Below are positions 1 through 12,300 of a stretch of DNA of 64,000 bases, one piece after another. This stretch comes from Solen grandis. Its lineage: Eukaryota > Mollusca > Bivalvia > Adapedonta > Solenidae. Under the pieces are notes generated by a model. The model ran no database searches. It was not told the DNA's origin and worked only from the letters and a program-made list of their open reading frames with translations. Numbering within the stretch: the stretch's first letter is position 1; each line of letters starts with the position of its first letter. Where the stretch lies: contig CM037782.1 in NCBI GenBank assembly GCA_021229015.1, forward strand, positions 57,657,518-57,721,517. Direction: 5' to 3'. The translations under genes were made by a program, and so were the position numbers.

Positions 1-2983
1 AGGAGCCTCCCGACAATTTCCTAACATGCAGTTTAGAAAAGGCATAAAAGTAGAAGCTAAAACAAAGTGTACTTATGCTGCTTATAAAATTGTGTGCTTC
101 GCCGCATTGCATAATTGTGAATTTTATCAGTTGTAATTCATCTAAACGGGTCACGCCATATCCGCCATACTTAGGGTTCCTTGATTAAGTAAAAGTTAAA
201 AGAGAAAATATCGTTGTTTTTGTTGTTATCCTTCAATTTATATTCGTTATCGCCACGTCTTTCTAGGTTATGATGGAATAGAGCTAAGTACGCTGGAGCG
301 ACAGTATCGCCTCGTAAGGAGAGAAAGTCGACGTAAGAGGTCATTCTCTGGTCCTGTTATTTCTTAGTTTTCTTTAGGACCTCAACAACATTCTAAACAA
401 TGCAGTTAAGAATACATAAAAATAGTTAAGCTAAACAACAGTGACATTAAAATGTAAAAAGATCGAAACAATTTCACTAAGCAAAGAGTTAATAATAACT
501 AATATAATAAAAAGCTACATTGACGAAATCTACGCACAATTTTTTTAAATTCAAGTTCTAAAGTATATTGTTTTAATTTGCATTAAAGCGGCAATTAGCT
601 GCGCAGGTTGATGAACCTATCAGGTAGAACATGCCAATTTCGTTTGAAACTTAAAAGTAAGATTTGTTTGCTGTACAAACTCAGATTGATGCAACCTTCG
701 CTACCCTAATTAAATTAACGAATGGTTTGTTTTAAATGTCATCATTTACTTTTTAACTAACTTTTAAGTATATTTTTTCTGAAACAACTCTAAATATTTT
801 CCCGAAGAAAACAAACAGCAGGCCGATACATCATCATGTTCACTTTTGAATATTTACGAATATAATAATCTACATGTATTTGTATTCATGGTCTCTTAAT
901 AAAGAGACCCTGGTGTATTTTAAATTTATAAAAATCATGAATATGAAATGAAAGAATTTGAAAATTTCAATCTGCCAAATTTTGGGACAATCCATATTTT
1001 GGAACAATGTATATGTAGATTATGCATGATCACTAATTCAAATCAAATCCAGGTAATCAGTCATTGAGCAATGTTAGTGATAAGTCGATGAATACGAAAT
1101 ACTAATGCACAGAAAACACAACTTATGTGCGAAATAAAACGGATATTAAAGAGTTCATATTAAATATCAACATCTTTTATTACTTAACATTGTTTGTTTT
1201 GTTACTGATTTAACATTTAGAAAAAGAAATGTACCAAAAATCGACACGCAGAAGGGGCCCATGCAACCGCCCGACCCTAAAACGTGGGCCTGATTTTTTT
1301 ATCTGGGATGTCTGTGTGTGACGGCTTCTTCCAGATCGACAATTATACTGTCAAGATTACCAGGTTCGAACCTAATACAGCATATACCCGGTATATGTGA
1401 TTTTTTCCTCAGATTTAAACAAAACTGTCTTTTACAATGTTGAGTCTAAAACTGATGACAATTCAAAGCATTCACTAATTGATAATGTACACAAGTCACT
1501 TTATCTTTTTTTTTTTGGCGGGGGGGGGGGGGGGGGGGGGGGGTCCAAAAAGCACTTATTTTTTATGTCAGCCCCCCCCCCCTTACTACCGTAATTTTTT
1601 TAATACAACTGTAGTCAAATACTATTACACAGTAGTTATTCAAAAACATGGCTTTGTGAAGGTAAATATAAATTATATCGCTCAAGGCTCAGTCCCAATT
1701 GATATTTTTTGCCTGAGAATGTACTCCCGATGGAAATTGATGAGCCTCGGGAGGCGTCGGGAACAGGTTCCCCTGTGTCCCGCGGAAGATTCGAAAGCGT
1801 TGCGAACCATGTGGAGTCATTGGGAGGCCTCAGAGAAACCAGGCCGGGGAAACACAAGCATAGCTTTCCGGAAGCTCCTTGGAAGCATTCATGGAGATTC
1901 CGCGAAATATTTTTTCCTCCGAGGAACCCCCGGCTTCGGTGATGTCTCGAAGGTACGGAGACCTTTCTGTGACACATTCCAGATCTTGTGATAGAATATC
2001 AGAATATTCGCAAGAAAATCGGCAAGCGCACTCTAAAATGTTTTGCCTTTTTTGGTCAACTTTAGACTGAGACGGTCAAAAAGGCCATGGGGCATTGCTG
2101 GGGGCATCCTCATAAACCCCCGAAAATCTACCCTTGATTTTGCCCATCACCAAATTCTCATAATCTCCATAATCTTCCCGAGGCACCTAGGATGGTTCGA
2201 TAAAATGATACATCCCCTAATCTAACCGGATATTCCCCCGACGATGTTTCAAGTTCGATGAAACTCCGATTCACCTTCCCCGATCATCGGATAAATTTCA
2301 CGATCATCTGGAGCCATCCCCGATAATACAAGGTCATTGTACCATAACGCAGAAACATCAGTAAACGTTTCAACGGACCAATCCCAAAGCTTCTCATAGG
2401 ACTGCTCCATCTTTTGGGCTCAAACATCTGATGCCATCGGGAGAAAAATTTGTGTATTTCCACAACGCCGATGATTTTTCTCCAGTGGGACCTAGGCATT
2501 AGATCCATGGTCTTCAAGTTTCAAAAAAAGAAGAAAAAAAAGAAAAGAAAAGCACATAAAAACCTTCACTTGTATCCCAAGATACTCTTCAGAATGCATC
2601 TCCATCACAATAAAAACCTTTTTTTTTTCCAGGGAAGCATGCCCCCGGATCCCCCTCACATCACATTCAGACTGTATATACAATACAACTTTTAAATCAG
2701 ATATATCAATATCCCAAACTCAGCGAACAGTTGTTAAAATAAAAGGACGTGAGGCATAAGATGCAAGCATAATCTAAGCAAATTACATCTTTTTTTCTTC
2801 TTCAAATTTTAGCTAAATAAACAATCAACTTTCACCAGAAACACAACATGTGAAAGACTTTCTGTTGAAAACTGAATCATTGGTGCAGTTGCTCAATGTG
2901 GAATTCTAGTATGTGAGTAACATGTACCAGTATAATTAACATTAATGAATACACTACATAGAAAGATATACATAAACTAGAAC
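1..2983. other. No gene recognised; AT-rich sequence with a G-run/C-run pair
   Basis: No exon, RNA gene or coding domain was recognised here. Open frames over 1397-2070 run across homopolymers and have no recognisable protein content. A 24-nt G run (1520-1543) is followed about 30 nt later by an 11-nt C run (1572-1582), which could pair as a hairpin or, for the G run, form a quadruplex. The 2070-2480 stretch has several short CCCGA/TCGG words but no convincing inverted-repeat ends. Confidence 0.5.
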
Positions 2984-3310
2984 TGTCGCCTAGGAGCTGA
3001 TTTATACCACGCCCCTCTACATCTACAGTGTGCAATGCTGAATGCAAGTTTTATTGAAATACATCTAGTAGTTCTGAAGCAGTAGCTTGCAATGTATATG
3101 AGCTTCCAAAACGGTCAAAAGAGGCATAATTTTCCAAAGAGGAGAAATAACCCAATCTGTTATAGATTAAGCACATGATTAATCCCAGCAATTTTCATTG
3201 GAATATGTCCAGTGGTTACAGAGGAATAGCCGGCAGATCGTTTTGTCCACAGACGGACGGACGGACAACCTAATTTCAGTATACCCACCCCTACAAAAAT
3301 GTAATATTTT
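2984..3310. repeat. Degenerate dispersed repeat with GACGGACGG tract
   Basis: The segment ends in a short (GGAC)n-type tract (about 3251-3269) followed by a pyrimidine-rich tail. The same kind of GGAC microsatellite near one end is seen in the clearer elements at 48.3-49.4 kb and 52.4-53.6 kb, which suggests a related non-autonomous element. Boundaries are approximate. Confidence 0.35.
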
Positions 3311-3637
3311 TATGTAACTGGAGTTCAGTGCTTCCAGTTTGAAGAGGAATTAAACACACACACACACACATACAGACGGAAGGACGGACAGGCACATAGA
3401 CAAAGCGTCAGATCAATAAATAAATTATCAGTATTTGCTACCTCTGTTCCATAATTGAGACACTCAGAAACAGACGTATTCATATAACAGAGAACAGTTA
3501 GCATGCTAACATTCCCACGAGCCTGTGATTAATTGTGGCATTATGGAGATAATACTTGTTATAATGCAACAATCTCGCACGTGGTTTCCATAAGCATAAC
3601 AACTGCAGGTAAACAGCAGCGGCTAACTGGCCATAAA

Positions 3638-3871
3638 CCCTTTCCCTCATATAGACTCATTTTGACGCACTCAATAGGTACCACATAAAGCCTGATCTGC
3701 AGAAAACCACAGTTAAACCTTACCAAATTTAATTACAAAATCCTCATTTCCAGACCACTGAGGAGCAGCGAACAGCATAAAACCTGATCAGCCTGCGAGT
3801 TACTCGCAGGCTGATCTGGTTTTATGCTGTTCGCATAGGTCTTTTCATGGTGTTCTCTATGAGGGAAAGGG
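3638..3871. mobile_element. 234-bp MITE, TTAA target, piggyBac-like ends
   Basis: The terminal inverted repeats begin CCCTTTCCCTCATA on the left and end TATGAGGGAAAGGG on the right. TTAA follows the right end (3872-3875); the left copy reads TAAA, one base off. An internal palindrome around 3769-3831 can fold into a long cruciform or hairpin. A second copy of exactly the same length lies at 56176-56409 with intact TTAA on both sides, and a third partial copy ends at 61294. CCC ends plus a TTAA target are the hallmark of piggyBac-type transposons. Confidence 0.82.
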
Positions 3872-3875
3872 TTAA

Positions 3876-5820
3876 CGTAGCACTTCTACTGATCTGTCTA
3901 TAAACAAACAAAATAATGACAATGTGGATCAGTTTTATTCGCGTGCACATTGTCATCATTAATTAGCAATAGTTGTTATTGTTATTGTTCCTTCTTTTCA
4001 AATTTCAAATGTTTATTGTGTTGAACAAAACGTATAACATGATAAACAGTGGTAAAGAATACAATCGATTTATGTATGTTGGAGAGGAATAGATTTTCAC
4101 TTTATAGTTATGATATAATCAGAAAATATAACGTTTCTGTGATAAATGCATATGTAATCTGTACTCTGGTTAATGATATAACATTACAAATGCAGCATAA
4201 TCCAATTCCAATCACGTTCAACTGTTTTCAGTTTTGGTCGACGTTGATTGAATGCAAAGTAAATGATTTTTGATATAATTTGTTGTACATTTTTTTTTTA
4301 CTTTAGGTTCATTAGATTGTCAAATTTCTTTAAAGTTGACCAGTGGCAAAAAATATGGTTTCATGAATTTCCGACGTAAATCAATGTAGGCTTGACAAGC
4401 AAGATGAGAGTGGTATTCAGATTATATAGTTTCGTTGAAACCTGACCTTGTGTCAAAGATAAACAATTCACGTTTCGATTTATATTTTTATCCATTTATT
4501 TATTTTGTTTGTTTATTCATGTTCATCATATCCTTTCTTGGTTTATTTTATAAGTACCGGGTATTCACATCCAAAATGCAATCGTCGCCAAAGAAACAAG
4601 TATATAAGTAATTTATTTACTATCGTGACATGTGCCTATACATAATTATAATGTATACACACAATAAATATAGAAATAAGCACCCGGCCCAGTGGGCCTA
4701 TACATGTCACTAAATATCATTTCAAACATGTCATATAATGCATACTGTAACAAACATGATATGGGTTTACATGTAAAAAGAATAATACAAAGTCCAAAGT
4801 GTCTAAATCCTGAAAGAAATAAAGCAAAACACCACTCTGCCTTTGTTAGCATAGTCTAATAAAAAGAAACAATTTGCTGAAAAGTTCCCTACGTTATAAT
4901 GAAGCCGGTACGTGTTCAAGCGGCTTCACTTGTACAAGCTTTGACCAGTACAAGGTTTGACCAGTACAAGCGCCTTTTTGAACACCCGTCACCTGTGTGA
5001 TTTAAAGCAAAACAAACTTGAAGGTATATTCAATGAGAAAAAAGAACATTTAGGCCTATTACTCTTCCAAAAACAGTGTACAACTGTATCTTTTTTCGGA
5101 CAGAAAAGCATATTGCGTGTTACATATTTGGTAAGAGATGCAATCTGTACGTACTCGTTGAAGAAAACATTACTACAGAACATAAATTAGAAAGAATCTT
5201 TTCTCGATTCGACAACGGAGAAAAACGGGTGACTATGGAAAACGATAGAAAATATGATTTGTGGAATATGCAAATAAGATATGTCTGTACAATAAATTGA
5301 TAACTAAATAAATTACGAATCGCCTTCGGGAATACTCGCCAATGCAAAATGTAAACAATGAGAGTATTTTGACATCCATCCAAAATACTATATGGCGTAA
5401 TTTGATAAACATTTTCTTTGCGTTTACCTGTTATTCTACATCAGATGTTTGCACATTATGTACTATTTGTGTTAGTCTACAGAATTTCAATGTTAATTAT
5501 CTTTTTTTCCTCTGATAATTGTACCATTATCAGATATAATAGACCTTCAAACCACATTTTGTTAAATTTTTTATTGATAGCAGACTTGGAAAAATACATT
5601 GAATACCGGAAACAGCATACAAAACATACCCAGGTAAGCTGGGTTTTACATCACTATGCGCTGGATTATACGAATATATGTAGTTAATTTTAGCATCGCT
5701 AGTGTTAAGTTCATCTCGATATTGTGGTCTAAAATAGAGTATTAAATATCGACCATTCTTGCATAGAGGCTGGCAGCCAGATAAACGTGCCCATCCAACC
5801 ATACATACATCTTACCATAC
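3876..5820. other. No gene recognised
   Basis: AT-rich sequence without a recognisable gene. A segment near 4855-4920 resembles one near 12580-12655, so it is probably a dispersed repeat. A segment at about 5404-5550 resembles 61301-61440. A possible mini-exon at 5583-5632 (bounded by CAG and GTAAGC) was considered but has no support from protein similarity. Confidence 0.4.
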
Positions 5821-6004
5821 ATACATACATATATATGTACGTTCGTCTCTCCGTCCATACATTACAGAGAGAGAAATACAGACAAATAGAGAAAGAGAGA
5901 GTGACAGATCGACAGAGAAAGAGAGTGACAGACAGAGAAAGAGAGAGAGAGAGTGACGGGCAAAGGAAGAAAGAGACAGAGAGAGGGGGAGTGACAATCA
6001 GAGA

Positions 6005-6052
<48 letters not shown>

Positions 6053-6176
6053 GAGAGACTGACAGACAGAAATAGAGAGAGAGACAGAGAAAGAGAGACG
6101 GACAGACAGAGAAAGAAAGAGACAGACAAACTGACAGACAGAAAGACAGACGGGGAGAGTGAGAAACACACAGAGA
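5821..6176. repeat. Compound microsatellite: CATA, GA/GACA and GT tracts
   Basis: Low-complexity DNA: CATA repeats, then purine-rich GAGA/GACAGA repeats, an uninterrupted (GT)n tract at about 6008-6047, and more GACAGA repeats. Long open frames on both strands across this stretch (Ser/Leu/His-Thr repeats on minus, Arg/Glu and Cys/Val repeats on plus) follow from the repeat and are not genes. Confidence 0.9.
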
Positions 6177-6324
6177 GCATAATACTACTGATCTTCGTTA
6201 TGAACAATCGTTAAGCATGCCTCGTTACAGGTCTATGTACACCCGTGGTGTAAGGTGTTTTTGCAGAGCAGTGTGGAGCTTAACGCCGAGGCTTTAACCG
6301 TGCCGAAGGGATTCTTTTAGTGCC

Positions 6325-6354
6325 ATGAAGTATATCGGATATGTTTTTACATGA
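6325..6354 (+). promoter_or_regulatory. Short upstream ORF overlapping the lipase start
   Basis: An ATG at 6325 opens a 9-codon ORF ending TGA at 6354. It overlaps the proposed lipase start (ATG 6341) in a different frame. If both lie on the mature mRNA, this overlapping uORF would lower initiation at the lipase AUG. The 5' end of the transcript is not known. Confidence 0.3.
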
Positions 6355-9300
6355 CATATTAAATACATACCTGCTTCTGATTGTGTTGATACATTCCACA
6401 GAAGGTAAGTTAAATTCACTACTTACTCAATTAACATACATGAAGATTATTCATTTATTGGTATAAAATATATTGGAACGTATGTGTATATGACAAACAC
6501 ATTTCACTGATATATTTGTTTTATTATAACATAAACATATATATAGATTGTCATCATGTTTTCATTAAAACTATGGCGCATGTATTGGATTTGTTGTGCT
6601 TTCCTCGTAATAATTTGAAACAATATTTTCCTCTTGTCATATACATCGCATTGAATTAATTTGTCATTATATTTTCCTACAAACTATTATGGTAATCTAA
6701 AAAAAAAAACGATCGAATCGCGTAAAGTGATGTTTTGATGAATTAATACTAATAAAACTAAGAAAAAATAATAATTAGTATCATTTTTTTACCAAAAATA
6801 CAAAATAACAATCAATACAAAAAAGTGTTGTTGTTGTTGTTGTTGTTGTTGTCGTCTAAAATACCACTGGTAAAACTCAATGATTTAAGGTCCGAGTATC
6901 GTGAGTTTGGACCCTCGCCTGCATTTCAAGAAACATTTTTGATTTTCAATAACTTCAATTGTAAAGCTCTATAGATCATTGATTTATTGACATGGAGAAC
7001 ACCAATGTTTTATACTTAGTTATAGAAAATGGTCCCTAATTTCTTAAAAATTAACCATTCTCGGTGATACGGAATTTAAGATTTTTATGTTGAGAAAAAT
7101 CTCTATAAAACGCGGGCCTGGGTTCTATACGATACATTTAAGTTCTGGTCCTATGTTCTCGAATAGGGAGGGGCCTCCGTGGCCGAGAGGGTAAAGTCGC
7201 TGACTTTAACACTCACTCAGCCCCTCACCGCGTGGGTTCGAATCCCGGCAAGGTCATTCGGATTTTCATGTGCGGAAGCCTTCAAGCTGGCTTGCGGTAA
7301 ATCGATGGTTCTACCCGGATGTCTTCGCGCATTCGAGGTCTTCCCACACCTGTAATTGGCTGGGCGTCGCTATATGAGTGAACTACTGTCGAAGCGACGG
7401 TAAACTCAAATAGTCAAGTCAAGTCAATCTCGAATAGAGAAAACTGTAATAAAGTAAGATTTAACTACTCAAACATAAAATATGACCTTTAAATGGGTGT
7501 CAAGTGTTACTTGAGTTAGAGCACGAAATCGTGCGTGGACTTCTGGTCTTGTCACAACTAGGGAAATCGAAAGGGACATTGTAATAATTGTTTAACTCTT
7601 TGATTCCTAGTCTGATAAACAGAAATAAGATATGTTTAAATCTGCCAATTCCAATGCAGACAGACTGACCGATAGACAAATAGTTTATTATAGTCATACT
7701 TTTGTACAGATATTTTTACAAATTATAAAATATTGTAAAATATAATAGTACAAAATCTCTCAGTATGAGATAAGAGGGACTTAAAATATATAAATATGTA
7801 ATACCTAAAAACTAAAACCATATATTCCACCTAATTATAACATAATATAAGATATAAAAATTAAATACCACTTATTTAGATTTGAGAAACTTGAATTATT
7901 AACATGTAAAAATAACCTCAAAACACAATACAAACATTAAATTTAAGACTAATTAATGCACACAGGCGGTCTAAGCTATTGGCACTACACAGGCTATGAG
8001 TAACCAATCTTTTGTTGGGGTCAACGAATCATTTGATATTAGATAGCTATCGATAGAAATCGGCTCACGAGAATACAATAAGTGTTAAACATGGGATTAG
8101 GAATAGGTAGGTAGGTATGTAGGTACATGCGTACCCATGGTATGAATGTGTGTGTGTGGGGGGGGTAGTATGTATATAATTATGTATGTATGCAACAACC
8201 TATGTATGTAAGCAACCACCAATTTAACCATCTAGTTATCTATTTATCAATCTTAAATCGATCGATTACTTTTATTAACATTACAAATACGTGTACTCAT
8301 ATATAGTTTATTTAACATTTCTAAATCTACAGATTCGTGCCTAAAAGATTTCTCTATGGCTTCATTGGGCACGGCTTTAGTTCTACAGAGCGTGAAGAGT
8401 AACTGGCTATGTTGGTAAACTTTAGTGACCTATATTTTCAATCTGCCAGAACCATTTTAATTTCTTCACAAATTATGGTCATAGTGTGGCATTTTTCAAA
8501 CATTGAGCAAGGAGTCTTTGGATGTGTGTTGTTATTTATCTACTGCGAAAATTATTTTTGGAAATTTAATTTGTCTAGGTTACTATTGCCTTTGCTATAT
8601 ATCTCACGTCAATGAAAGTGAAGTTAAAACTTCGATTTATTTAAAAAAAAAAAAAAAAAGCTCCCACAATTTATATGATAACTTTTTACTATGGTGTCGA
8701 CTTCGGACATGAGGAAACCGAAATACCCGGAGGCTATCCCCAAGTCTGGGCGAGCGACCACTGTTCCAGGACAATACCTCATATCTGGTCCTGCGATCAC
8801 TGTACCCGGAGAATACCCCCATATCTGGTCGTGCCACCACTGTACCTAGAGAATACCAATTTATCTGGTCGGGAAACCAATGTACCCTGAGAATATCCAT
8901 ATTTCTAGACAGGTGACACTACAAGAACATTATATTTAAAGCGACCACGGTACATTGAAAATACCCTCACGACTCTTCCCCCAAAATATCCCCATATCTG
9001 GACGAACGACCGTTGTACCCGGAGAATACCCCAATATCTTGACGAGCGACCACTGTACCGGAGATTTCCTTCATATCTTGACGAGCGAAATCTGTTCCCG
9101 GAGAATACCCCAATATCTGGTCGTGCGACCAGTGTAACCGGCGTATACCCCATATCTGGTCGTGCGACCAGTGTAACCGGCGTATACCCAATACCTGGTC
9201 GTGCGACCAGTGTAACCGGCGTATACCACATATCTGGTCGTGCGACCCATGTAACCGGCGTATACCCCATTCCTGGTCGTGCGACCAATGTAACCGGCGT

Positions 9301-12300
9301 ATACCCCATACCTGGTCGTGCGACCAATGTAACCGGCGTATACCCCATATCTGGTCGTGCGACCAGTGTAACCGGCGTATACCCCGTACCTGGTCGTGCG
9401 ACCAATGTAACCGGGGTATACCCCATTTCTGGTCGTGCGACCAGTGTAACCGGCGTATACCCCATTTCTGGTCGTGCGACCAGTGTAACCGGCGTATACC
9501 CCATATCTGGTCGTGCGACCAATGTAACCGGCGTATACCCCATATCTGGTCGTGCGACCAATGTAACCGGCGTATACCCCATATCTGGTCGTGCGACCAG
9601 TGTAACCGGCGTATACCCCATATCTGGTCGTGCGACCAATGTAACCGGCGTATACCCCATATCTGGTCGTGCGACCAGTGTAACCGGCGTATACCCCATA
9701 CCTGGTCGTGCGACCAATGTAACCGGCGTATACCCCATACCTGGTCGTGCGACCAATGTAACCGGCGTATACCCCATATCTGGTCGTGCGACCAGTGTAA
9801 CCGGCGTATACCCCATATCTGGTCCTGCGACCAATGTAACCGGCATATACCCCATATCTGGACGAGCGACTACTGTCCTTGGAGAACAACCCCATATCTG
9901 GACGAATGACCACTGTACTGACGAGAAGCGAGTGCATACACCACTGCACTTCAAACTGTGGAACTGTCATGGTCTTGATTTGTTTTTTCGTGGGAAGGGT
10001 CGGTGGGGTGGGGTTAAATGTGTATCTCCTTTTTTTTAATCAAAGTTGATTGAAATTTATTGATGTGACCAAAAGAAAAAAATAATAATGAATTTTATCG
10101 ACATTTTCTCATGCTTTTCCGTACAAGTTGAATAACGTATTTCCAAAGTATACATAATAATTATGTCTGAAAAAGAATAACATAGGATGCATAACAAAAC
10201 AGTGTTCATAGGTCATAATATTGCAGGAAGAAAATATGTTTTAGCATGAAAGTTTAAAAAGATGATCTCTCAGCAATATTACCATACCTCCCTGTTAAAA
10301 TAAAAAATAAAATAATTAAATAGATAAATGATAAAGCAACTTCAAAATAATCATGATACATACTTAACCAGATATTGTTTATTATATTACTAACATATTA
10401 AGACAAACTAAACGATATGTGTAAGGATTGTGAACGAATTAAGAAAATACGCAAATAAAACTACATGGTGTCTGGCGTCTGGTAAACAGAGTAATAAAGC
10501 AGTTGGTGGCGCTTATATGTAGACCTATGGTGTGAGTGTTGTTTACAGTGTTCCTTGGGAAACAAGAGAAAACAAAACACTTCAGAGTCCGATAGAGTTG
10601 TTGTTTTGTGTGTAAGTTTTTGTTGTTGTCGTTGTTGTTGTTTATTTTTTCATTTTTTCTTTTCTTTATTTCTTTCTTTCTTTTTTTCATTTCATGGTCA
10701 TAGGACAATGGTTTTTTGTTTTGTTTTTTTTTTGCTTTGACAATGATTACCACTACAGCCTACCAGTGATACACCCAAAACCCCAACCATCGTAGTCCAA
10801 TCAAGAAGCAAATATGAAACGGGGTCGAGTCGTGGAGGTCTTCTGTAATCCAGGATACGACTTAATCGCACTTTATCGTACTTAATCGTAATTTATCGTA
10901 CTTACGTAGATGGTAATCGTGGGATTGGGGTGATTTTTTTATCCCCTATTTGGTTTTTGTTTCATTTCAAACTATCTGATAAATGATATATTGTCTAGCC
11001 GATGAAATAAACCCCGCCGAAATCCGGAAATGTATGTTTTGTTTGCAACTCTTGAATCGGTTCTTTTCTTCTTCATTGTTATACATTATAATTTCACATA
11101 TTTGACATCTTCAATTATTTATTTATTAGTACAAGGTCAAACAATAACATTTACTTGCTAAACCTTTCTACGTGAAGGATATTTGGAAATGTTAAAGGTC
11201 TGTCTACATAAAACATGTGGCCACCTGCATTTGAATGTTATTGTATCATTATGCATTAATATTATTGTTACTGTATATTCGTCCATTATCATCACAACGG
11301 GTCGCTAGATGCATCAAAGTTCGAACTACCCTTATACATGCTTAGTTGCGTTTGATGCTCGCTATTGGAATCCGGGAAATACACCGACCCTGCTGTAGTT
11401 CCATAAATGACGGACTGGGACTCATACTGACTACGCTAATGCCCAAGTAATACTAGTAGTAAGTCACTGACAATAACCAGTCTGACACTGAGTCAAACCT
11501 TTTCAGGATGCCGCGGTTTAAGATTTCGCTCTTGAAGCGTAATGTAATCATGTGATATATTTAGACCAGCTAAGCTAAGCTTTAAATTTTTTTTATTTAT
11601 TTTTTTTGTTTGTTTTTTTAAAAAAGCTAATGGGTGTTTTGCAAGCACGTTGCTGAAATACACAAAAGTGCTTCACTGATGGTTAAAGACTTAAAGTATT
11701 ACAGTAGCTAGATACTCACGTCATTACATGCACAAAAGCCAAGTACACGTTACATTTTAAGCGGACATATAAAGTGTATAAGGCAATTAAAACGGAATCA
11801 TTTTACCTGAAAAAAAAACGCACATTTAAATTGCATCCTCCACCAATACCTCCGTTCCTCGTTCCTTCTTCAAATAAAAAAATACAAATGTATATCTATT
11901 TTTTTCTTTCACCTAAGTGGCTGTTTATTATTGTCGGTATATCGGGGGGTAGCCGTGAAGGTTAAATACACAGGGGAAAAGTCAGCGCAGAATGGTTCCT
12001 GGCCCATGCAGGCTCCATATCATTATCTCCATGTTTCGTTGCCAATACGAGAACCAGCTGTTTTGTCTGGAAATGGGTTTAAGAGTGTGTACTCTTCATT
12101 CGTATTGCATCATCGTACAGCTACGAGATGAGTTCATTGCGCTCATTTGCCTATGGGGGCAATACTCATGGAGATAACATCTGTATAATGACACACAAAA
12201 TGTATTTTGTAAATAACAGAGTATAGAATTCCCCAGTAAAGTCAATCCATTTTGTTAAGCGTCCTCGCGCGCCTAGGTTTTGAGCTCCGTCAGGCCCCCC

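Noticed and set aside
1397..2070. Several overlapping ORFs up to 170 aa
   Set aside because: They run through a 24-nt G run, have no domain resemblance and contradict each other in frame and strand.
5583..5632. Possible plus-strand mini-exon between a CAG and GTAAGC
   Set aside because: No protein similarity and no matching partner exon; the surroundings look like a dispersed repeat shared with 61301-61440.
5729..6214. Long ORFs on both strands over the microsatellite region
   Set aside because: Ser/Leu and Arg/Glu repeats are translations of GA and GT tracts; low complexity only.
8905..9970. Two long minus-strand ORFs (349 and 299 aa) made of 13-residue repeats
   Set aside because: They follow from a 39-bp tandem repeat (39 is a multiple of 3); two overlapping frames are equally open and there is no signal, domain or splice support.
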